A stretch of 13,913 nucleotides of DNA. Source: an uncultured Clostridia bacterium (lineage in GTDB: Bacteria; Bacillota; Clostridia; Oscillospirales; Acutalibacteraceae). The translations under genes and the position numbers were made by a program. The notes below the pieces were generated by a model that was not told the origin of the DNA, did not search any database, and saw only the letters and a program-made list of their open reading frames with translations. Location of the stretch: the NCBI GenBank assembly GCA_937907605.1, contig CALCYI010000049.1, positions 1-13,913 of the forward strand, written 5' to 3'. How positions within the stretch are numbered: the first letter of the stretch is position 1; each line of letters starts with the position of its first letter. Positions 1 to 4,918 of this stretch are shown here, one piece after another.

Positions 1-1
1 A

Positions 2-613
2 ATAGTTTCAATCACAATGGCAATAATCATTATGCTGACGGCGAGTATTACTGCTCCGCCGGCATATGCAAGAACGCTACAGACAATCACTTCTTCGGTA
101 AATGCAAAATCTTCTTCCCACACGAATAAAAAGAAGAAAAAGCATAAACACAGTATGCCGAAAGGCAATATGAAAAAGTGGTTTAAGTCAAAGAAGGCAC
201 TGAAGAAATACGTCAACAAGGTTATGAAAAAATACAGCCGTCAGTATGAGAACGGCGAAATCACCTGGGACGAATATGTACGCCGCTGTCCTTACGGTTA
301 CGAAGCGTGGGCTTGCTCCTGCGGTAAGTGGTCAGGCAACTTCAAATATCATAAGGTCAGGAGCATAGACATAAACTACTACATAAAATACACCAAGTCT
401 TACGCAAAGCAAATCGGTCTTGAATACGATAAGACCGCAACGGACTGCTGGGATAATCCGATAACCGTTACAACAAAAAACAAAAAGGCTGTTGAGCGGG
501 ATATCAAATCACGGCTTAATCACTATAAGAATATCGAAGGCTTTGAAGGAATATGCGTCTGGGCGCATACAGACGGCGGTGATAAGTACCTGCTCTATAT
601 CGGCTACTGTTAA
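2..613 (+). CDS. Secreted or membrane-anchored Lys-rich hypothetical protein, 5' end outside window
   Basis: Function not recognised. The frame is open from base 2, so the ATG at 17 is probably internal. The residues read upstream of it extend a hydrophobic stretch that ends in a signal-peptidase-like A-Y-A site near residue 18, which means the positively charged start of the signal peptide lies before the window. A Ser/Thr-rich stretch and a very basic linker (KKKKKHKH, about residues 38-45) follow. The C-terminal domain of about 150 residues is rich in Tyr, Trp and Lys and carries a CPYGYEAWACSCGKW cluster with three Cys. An extracytoplasmic protein with a basic, possibly wall- or DNA-binding linker is an inference. 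The next gene starts 13 bases downstream with its ribosome binding site at this stop codon, so the two form an operon. Similar small exported proteins of unknown role are common on clostridial mobile elements. Confidence 0.6.
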   Translation: MVSITMAIIIMLTASITAPPAYARTLQTITSSVNAKSSSHTNKKKKKHKHSMPKGNMKKWFKSKKALKKYVNKVMKKYSRQYENGEITWDEYVRRCPYGYEAWACSCGKWSGNFKYHKVRSIDINYYIKYTKSYAKQIGLEYDKTATDCWDNPITVTTKNKKAVERDIKSRLNHYKNIEGFEGICVWAHTDGGDKYLLYIGYC

Positions 614-625
614 GGCGGTGACAAT

Positions 626-888
626 ATGACTGTACTTGAAAATTTGTATAACGGCAATATTAAGCCGACTGATTCCGAGAGCTTTAAAAACAATGTGAGA
701 TACAAAGAAGGTCTCAGGCTTGTCGGCAGATTGCAGGACGAATTGTCTGCAACGCTGAACGAAGAACAAAAGGAACTCTTTGAAAAAAATATCTCACGGC
801 GGCGAATGAATTATCCATTGTCATAAACGAAGAAACCTTCAAAACAGGCTACCGCCTGGCAACGCAAATTATGTTAGAATGTATGTAA
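626..888 (+). pseudogene. DUF6809-like small protein, frameshifted
   Basis: The N-terminal part (MTVLENLYNGNIKPTD, then LNEEQKELFEK) matches my recollection of the DUF6809 family, small proteins of about 85-90 residues on clostridial chromosomes and mobile elements, function unknown. The frame as written ends early at 826 after 66 residues, with an unfamiliar tail. If the frame is shifted by -1 at the seven-A run at 783-789, the reading becomes AANELSIVINEETFKTGYRL and so on to a stop at 886-888. That restores the expected family C-terminus and a length of about 87. One lost A is the simplest explanation. A sequencing error, or slippage on A AAA AAT in the proper phase, is also possible. The GGCGGTG site just upstream and coupling to the preceding gene support translation of the start. 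Confidence 0.7.
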
Positions 889-891
889 AAG

Positions 892-927
892 CTGCCCTGC
901 TGCCTTAAACAGCAGGGCGGTATTTTC
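892..927 (+). terminator. Rho-independent terminator
   Basis: An 11-bp stem (892-902 with 910-920, one G-T pair) encloses the 7-base loop CCTTAAA and is followed by TATTTTC. It ends the operon of the first two genes, six bases after the restored DUF6809 stop. Confidence 0.85.
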
Positions 928-1202
928 TTCAATAATTAACCATTTCAATTCACTCACTTTTTCGTCAAAAAGTCTATGAGGCGGTTTTCGTGACGCTTAT
1001 GCAAAAGTGTCAAATTTGAAAAGTGAGTGTTTGCAAGGGTTTCGGGACTTCACTCAGGCGAAAAATCGGTTAATGGCGATAGAAATTCTTGAAACAAGTA
1101 CCCCGTCCGAAAAATTCTGGTCGGCTAATTAGCAAATCTCACGGGTGTAGACCAAGATTTAATTATCAAAAACAGTATATCTAATAAAAATCAGAAAAAA
1201 AC
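928..1202. other. Noncoding gap with long imperfect inverted repeat
   Basis: No convincing gene. CACTCACTTTT at 951-961 is perfectly complementary to AAAAGTGAGTG at 1019-1029. Just inside, CGTCAAAAAG (963-972) and TTTTCGTGACG (985-995) can extend the pairing with a small bulge. The rest to 1202 is AT-rich and shows no gene. The hairpin could be an element-end remnant, an attachment or transfer structure, or simply a folded leader remnant; the sequence does not decide. Confidence 0.4.
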
Positions 1203-1224
1203 AATCTTAAGATTTCGTAAGGTT
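1203..1224 (+). promoter_or_regulatory. Candidate response-regulator operator (site 1)
   Basis: The 22 bases AATCTTAAGATTTCGTAAGGTT recur exactly, in reverse orientation, at 4091-4112 upstream of the ABC operon. Within the site CTTAAG and CGTAAG start 10 bp apart, the one-turn direct-repeat layout typical of OmpR/PhoB-family dimers. It ends 13 bp before the -35 of the two-component promoter. That the adjacent response regulator binds it is inference. Confidence 0.65.
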
Positions 1225-1237
1225 ACGGTGAGTTTTC

Positions 1238-1266
1238 TTGATACTGCACTTTTAATGTGTTAAAAT
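1238..1266 (+). promoter_or_regulatory. Sigma-A promoter of the two-component operon
   Basis: TTGATA (1238-1243), a 17-bp spacer and TAAAAT (1261-1266). Expected transcription start is near 1273, only about 9 bases before the ATG at 1282, so the message would have a very short leader. Confidence 0.75.
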
Positions 1267-1281
1267 GAACGCGGTGATAAA

Positions 1282-1941
1282 ATGAGCAATATTTTGTTAG
1301 TTGAAGACGATGCATTTCTCCGTGACGGACTGCGGGAAATGCTTGAAAAGGAAGGTTACGCCGTTGATGTTGCACCGTGTATTGCAGACGCAAGGGCGGC
1401 GCTTGCTGCAAAAGCGTATAACTTGCTTATCCTTGATGTGATGCTGCCAGATGGGGACGGCTTTTCTTTCTGTGCCGAGGTGCGTACCGGCGGCAACAAT
1501 ATCCCTATTCTGTTTCTGACTGCCTGCGATGATGAAATTCAAGTAGTGCGCGGGCTTGATGCTGGCGCAGACGATTACGTAACAAAGCCGTTCAAACTTC
1601 TTGAACTTCTGTCTCGTGTACGTGCGCTCCTTCGCAGAAACACAAATAGCGTGTATAATATAGGCGTACTTGCCATAGATGTTAACACAATGACGGTCAA
1701 GAAGGACGGTGAGGTTGTTTTTGTAACGCCCACCGAATTTCAGATTCTGTCCACCCTTATCCGCAACAACGGCATTATCGTCACAAGAAATATTCTCCTA
1801 CAGAATATCTGGGATGACGCGGGCAATTTCATTGATGATAACACTCTCTCAGTGCATATCAGCCGTCTGCGTGAGAAAATCGGCGCAGAGCACATTAAAA
1901 CCGTGCGCGGCGTTGGCTATCGGTGGGAGGATAAGGCATGA
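1282..1941 (+). CDS. OmpR/PhoB-family response regulator
   Basis: A cytoplasmic DNA-binding regulator of 219 residues, full length for the family. The receiver domain (about 1-115) has the acidic pair D9/D10, phospho-acceptor D52 in LLILDVMLPDGDGF, T80 and K102 in the TKPF motif. A winged-helix DNA-binding domain follows at about 124-217, with the usual RLREKIG helix and the closing TVRGVGYRW hairpin. It is phosphorylated by the kinase encoded next, whose ATG overlaps its stop codon (ATGA). A 22-bp sequence upstream, repeated upstream of the ABC operon, is the likely target, implying autoregulation and control of the transporter. It resembles regulators of Bce-type peptide-sensing modules; the actual signal is unknown. 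The ribosome binding site is weak (GGTGA) on a very short leader. Confidence 0.93.
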   Translation: MSNILLVEDDAFLRDGLREMLEKEGYAVDVAPCIADARAALAAKAYNLLILDVMLPDGDGFSFCAEVRTGGNNIPILFLTACDDEIQVVRGLDAGADDYVTKPFKLLELLSRVRALLRRNTNSVYNIGVLAIDVNTMTVKKDGEVVFVTPTEFQILSTLIRNNGIIVTRNILLQNIWDDAGNFIDDNTLSVHISRLREKIGAEHIKTVRGVGYRWEDKA

Positions 1942-2831
1942 ATACTCCGTTGATTGTAATGATAATCATATTTGCAGCGCTGTTAGTAATCAGCGCAATT
2001 CTATTCATCAACAACCGCAAAATCCATAAGGATATTGATAAATTATCCGAAGCAACCGAGAACGAAAAGCTGACGGAATACAGCACAGCGGACAACCATT
2101 TTTCACGCCTGCATAATGCGGTTGCTGACTTGGATAACCGCCTGCGACTTGAAAAGAGCAACACGGTGAGGGAAAGCAAAAAGAATTCGGAATTCATTTC
2201 TGACATATCGCACCAATTAAAAACGCCGCTTGCGGCAATGCGGCTCTATGTAGAAATGGAGCACGGCGAGCACCCGAATGAGCATACCGAAAAAGAACTC
2301 CAGCTCATAGATAAAATGGAGAATCTTATCTATAAGCTCCTGCGCCTTGAAAAGCTCAAAAGCGATTCCTATGTCATGGACTTTGCCTTTTACGATGTGC
2401 ACGAGGTTGCAAACGAGGTGGTAGATGAGTTCAGACCGTTGTTTCCAAACAAAGAGTATACCGTTAACGGCAGCAGCCGTTTCCGTCTGGATAAAGCGTG
2501 GCTCAGCGAGGCGCTCGGCAACGTGATTAAAAACGCAAGCGAGCATACTGCCGATGACGGTAAAATTGAAATCACGATTGAAAGCAGCGAGCAGTCAACC
2601 ACCGTCAGTATTAAGGATAACGGCGGAGGTGTTGCGGAAGAAGAGTTGCCAAAACTGTTCCAGCGTTTTAACAGAACGGAAAATGCTAACCTGAATAGTG
2701 CAGGCATAGGTCTTGCGATTACAAAGGCAATTGTTGAAAAACACCACGGAACCATTACAGCCGAGAACACAGACGACGGCTTGAATGTAATTATGTGCTT
2801 TCCGCATATTGATGGAGCGATAGCGATATAA
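1938..2831 (+). CDS. Sensor histidine kinase with minimal input domain
   Basis: A 297-residue membrane histidine kinase, partner of the preceding regulator. One hydrophobic helix lies at about residues 4-24. There is no extracytoplasmic domain and no clear HAMP, PAS or GAF domain, only a short polar or coiled linker (about 26-85). The HisKA domain follows with phospho-acceptor H92 in SDISHQLKTPL, then the HATPase domain with an N-box (EALGNVIKNASEH), DNGGG and GIGLAIT. The start overlaps the regulator stop by four bases, indicating translational coupling. With so little outside the membrane, the kinase probably does not sense a ligand itself but through the neighbouring ABC permease, as established for Bce-type kinases. 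Those normally have two transmembrane helices, so this is inference. The stop is followed at once by a bidirectional terminator. Confidence 0.93.
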   Translation: MNTPLIVMIIIFAALLVISAILFINNRKIHKDIDKLSEATENEKLTEYSTADNHFSRLHNAVADLDNRLRLEKSNTVRESKKNSEFISDISHQLKTPLAAMRLYVEMEHGEHPNEHTEKELQLIDKMENLIYKLLRLEKLKSDSYVMDFAFYDVHEVANEVVDEFRPLFPNKEYTVNGSSRFRLDKAWLSEALGNVIKNASEHTADDGKIEITIESSEQSTTVSIKDNGGGVAEEELPKLFQRFNRTENANLNSAGIGLAITKAIVEKHHGTITAENTDDGLNVIMCFPHIDGAIAI

Positions 2832-2835
2832 AAAA

Positions 2836-2867
2836 TGCCGAGTTCATTTACGAACTCGGCAGAAGTT
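2836..2867. terminator. Bidirectional terminator between convergent genes
   Basis: A perfect 10-bp stem (TGCCGAGTTC at 2836-2845 with 2852-2861) and a 6-base loop. On the minus strand it is followed by TTTTTTATAT, a strong terminator for the RhuM gene. On the plus strand the tail is GAAGTTTTATT, weaker, ending the two-component operon. Confidence 0.85.
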
Positions 2868-3896
2868 TTATTCATCACTTTTCTTTTTAGCAGTTTTTTC
2901 AATCTGCTTTATATTCTCTAAGTACGCTTCCTCAACGGGCGACAGATTCTGAACCTGATATTTTTGATATTCGGCTTTTGCTTTGTCAATCGCCTGCTGA
3001 TGACTTACTGTGCCGGCACCTTTAAGCAGGTTTTCGCCGCTAGCATTAAGAATACTGTCAAGATGTTCAACATAATCCCTCATATGCATAGGGTTATGCC
3101 GCATTGCCTGAATCTCGGCAAAGTCAAAATATCCCGAAACGATATTGTTAAGCACTTTCAACTCGTCTTCGGACAAATAGTTTTTGGCGATGCCAATATC
3201 TTTCGCTGTCGGGAAATCGCCGGGGAAGGTTTTAAGTCCCATAAAAGGCTCCTCGGCATTAGCACGCTTATAAATAACTTCAGCAGCTGTGTGTCCGTGT
3301 GCGGCATAGTGCAGCTTATTCTGAACGATTTTGAAAAACTCGATAGATTCGTCGCTCTTGGGGTCATAGTCAACGCTGGTAGCATATAAATCAAGCACTT
3401 GACGGTACATTACCTTTTCCGAAGAACGAATATCTCTGATGCGGTCTAAAAGCTCTTTCCAATACTGACCGCCGCCTAAATTCTTCAGGCGTTCATCGTC
3501 CATCGTAAAGCCTTTAATCATATATTCCTTCAGGCGCTCGGTTGCCCAACGGCGAAACTGCGTTGCGGTAATAGACTTTACGCGGTAGCCGAGAGAAATA
3601 ATCATATCAAGATTGTAGTGCAGTTGTTCTCTTGAAACGCTTCTGTCGCCTTCAATTTGAACTGTTCGGAATTTCCGAACAGTTGAAATCTCGTCAAGTT
3701 CACCCTCAAGGAATATGTTTTTGATATGCTCGCTAATATTGGATTTACTTGTCTGATATAACTCGCATAATTGTGCCTGTGTAAGCCATACGGTTTCGTC
3801 ATTAAATTTTACGTCAATTTTAGTTAAGCCGTCTTCGGCCTGATAAATAATGATATCGCCCTGGCTTTCAGGATTTGTTAATCTGTTTTCTTCCAT
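2868..3896 (-). CDS. RhuM family protein
   Basis: A cytoplasmic 342-residue protein of the RhuM family (PF13310), named from a Salmonella pathogenicity-island gene; biochemical role not established. Visible hallmarks are an N-terminal helix-turn-helix-like segment (VWLTQAQLCELYQTSKSNIS, about 37-56), the STVRKFRTVQ segment (71-80) and the signature HYNLDMIISLGYRV (93-106). A helical C-terminal half follows (RQVLDLYATSVDY, then FFKIVQNKLHYAAHGHTAAE), ending in a basic Lys-rich tail. The start is fixed by GGAG about 8 bases upstream and by a clean promoter. It lies on the opposite strand between the two-component operon and the ABC operon, so it interrupts an otherwise coherent circuit with its own promoter and terminator. 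Such genes often ride on mobile and defence-associated DNA; a stabilisation or defence role here would be guesswork. Confidence 0.9.
   Translation of the reverse strand: MEENRLTNPESQGDIIIYQAEDGLTKIDVKFNDETVWLTQAQLCELYQTSKSNISEHIKNIFLEGELDEISTVRKFRTVQIEGDRSVSREQLHYNLDMIISLGYRVKSITATQFRRWATERLKEYMIKGFTMDDERLKNLGGGQYWKELLDRIRDIRSSEKVMYRQVLDLYATSVDYDPKSDESIEFFKIVQNKLHYAAHGHTAAEVIYKRANAEEPFMGLKTFPGDFPTAKDIGIAKNYLSEDELKVLNNIVSGYFDFAEIQAMRHNPMHMRDYVEHLDSILNASGENLLKGAGTVSHQQAIDKAKAEYQKYQVQNLSPVEEAYLENIKQIEKTAKKKSDE
3660..3684. repeat. Perfect 25-bp palindrome inside the RhuM gene
   Basis: Twelve-base arms AACTGTTCGGAA and TTCCGAACAGTT flank one central base. It encodes residues 71-79 of the RhuM protein. 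The symmetry may reflect the codons for the near-symmetric peptide TVRKFRTV, or be an internal operator. Confidence 0.6.
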
Positions 3897-3925
3897 ATTT
3901 TTCTCCGTGAAATAAAGTATAATTT

Positions 3926-3954
3926 ATTATAACATAACGATAAAACAATAACAA
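3926..3954 (-). promoter_or_regulatory. Sigma-A promoter of the RhuM gene
   Basis: Read on the minus strand: TTGTTA (3954-3949), a 17-bp spacer, and a perfect TATAAT (3931-3926). The RhuM start codon is about 30 bases further on. Confidence 0.8.
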
Positions 3955-3961
3955 GTTTTAT

Positions 3962-4034
3962 AATTTTAAGGCCTTAATGCCGGGCGGTGCCCTGAATTTT
4001 TGCGGCAGCCCGATACGGCGGCCTTAAAATTCAG
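3962..4034. repeat. Inverted-repeat block between RhuM and ABC operon
   Basis: AATTTTAAGGCC (3962-3973) and GGCCTTAAAATT (4020-4031) form a perfect 12-bp inverted repeat. An alternative pairing, CTGAATTTT (3992-4000) with AAAATTCAG (4026-4034), uses part of the same right arm. A small GGGC-GGT-GCCC hairpin lies inside. No T-run follows either stem, so it is not a standard terminator. It sits just upstream of the RhuM -35 and before the ABC operator. Confidence 0.5.
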
Positions 4035-4090
4035 ACCGCTACGAAGTTCTTATTGCTCCCTGCATCTGCCACCGGCAGCAGTCGCAAACG

Positions 4091-4134
4091 AACCTTACGA
4101 AATCTTAAGATTAAATACACCTTATTGTAAGGTT
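4091..4134. promoter_or_regulatory. Candidate response-regulator operator (site 2) of the ABC operon
   Basis: Bases 4091-4112 are the exact reverse complement of the 22-bp site at 1203-1224. Here the site is richer: GTAAGGTT at 4127-4134 repeats the half-site in opposite orientation to AACCTTAC at 4091-4098. A -10-like TATGAT (4142-4147) follows without a good -35, as expected of an activator-dependent promoter. The binding protein is inferred to be the response regulator encoded at 1282-1941. Confidence 0.65.
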
Positions 4135-4154
4135 GACACAGTATGATAACGATT

Positions 4155-4202
4155 GTAGGGGCGAGCATTGCTCGTCCGCGGACGACCGCTGGTCGTCCCT
4201 AC
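4155..4202. repeat. 48-bp REP-like palindromic repeat
   Basis: An imperfect palindrome from GTAGGGG to CCCTAC, centred on the perfect CGTCCGCGGACG (4173-4184). Nineteen of 24 positions pair across the centre, and each half also folds on itself (CGAGCA-T-TGCTCG; GGACGACC-GCT-GGTCGTCC). It is much more GC-rich than its surroundings. The form recalls abundant GTAGGGGCG-type intergenic repeats of clostridia, from memory. It lies between the operator and the ABC start codon, so it would be in the mRNA leader. Confidence 0.7.
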
Positions 4203-4231
4203 GGAAAAATCATTCCGAAAAGGAGTATGTT

Positions 4232-4918
4232 ATGAACATTATCGAATGTACGAATTTAACAAAGGAATATATCAGCGGCGAGAATATTGTTAAAGCCGTT
4301 GATGACGTAACGATTGCCTTTGAGCAGGGAGAATTCTGTGCGATTACGGGTCCTTCGGGCTCCGGTAAGTCAACCTTTTTGCACGTGCTGTCAAGCCTTG
4401 AAAACCCAACGAGCGGCTTTGTAACCTACGGCGAAAAGAAGCTCAGCGATTATAACGACAATCAGTTATCTATCTTAAGGCGCAGACGTTTCGGCTTCGT
4501 TTTTCAGGCGTATAACCTTGTCAACGAGCTGACGGGATATGAAAATATCCTCCTCCCGATTATGCTGGATAAGAAAAAGTCTGACGAGGAATATCTGAAC
4601 AAGATTATTAAAATCCTCGGCATTGAGGACAGGCTTGAGCATCTGCCCTCCGCACTTTCGGGCGGTCAGCAACAGAGAATTGCGATTGCAAGAGCGCTTG
4701 CCAACAAGCCGTCAATCCTTTTTGCAGATGAGCCGACGGGTAACCTTGACGGTAAAAGCGGACGAGAGGTGCTCTCCCTTCTCAAATATGCTGCCCGTGA
4801 ACTCGGCGTTACGCTGATACTCGTTACCCACGATTTGCACGTAGCGGAGCAGGCGGACAGAGTGCTCACCCTTGAGGACGGAAGAATTGTCAGAGATACG
4901 AAGGCGGTGAGCGAGTAA
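4232..4918 (+). CDS. ABC transporter ATP-binding protein (MacB/LolD/Bce-type)
   Basis: A 228-residue nucleotide-binding subunit that powers the permease encoded next. It shows Walker A GPSGSGKST (40-48), the Q-loop at Q92, signature LSGGQQQR (142-149), Walker B ILFADE (162-167) followed by PTGNLD, and switch H200 in VTHDLH. The PTGNLDGKSG region and small size place it in the MacB/LolD/BceA branch that works with FtsX-type permeases, which move or sense substrates at the membrane surface. The start is set by AAAGGAG upstream of the ATG at 4232; a longer in-frame TTG start at 4133 would run through a palindromic repeat and is unlikely. Its stop overlaps the permease ATG by one base (TAATG). 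It is probably induced by the upstream two-component system. The substrate is unknown. Confidence 0.95.
   Translation: MNIIECTNLTKEYISGENIVKAVDDVTIAFEQGEFCAITGPSGSGKSTFLHVLSSLENPTSGFVTYGEKKLSDYNDNQLSILRRRRFGFVFQAYNLVNELTGYENILLPIMLDKKKSDEEYLNKIIKILGIEDRLEHLPSALSGGQQQRIAIARALANKPSILFADEPTGNLDGKSGREVLSLLKYAARELGVTLILVTHDLHVAEQADRVLTLEDGRIVRDTKAVSE

Noticed and set aside
4133..4231. TTG start extending the ABC ATPase by 33 residues
   Set aside because: The extension is translated palindromic repeat sequence; ATG 4232 has a strong AAAGGAG site and gives the normal N-terminus of the family.
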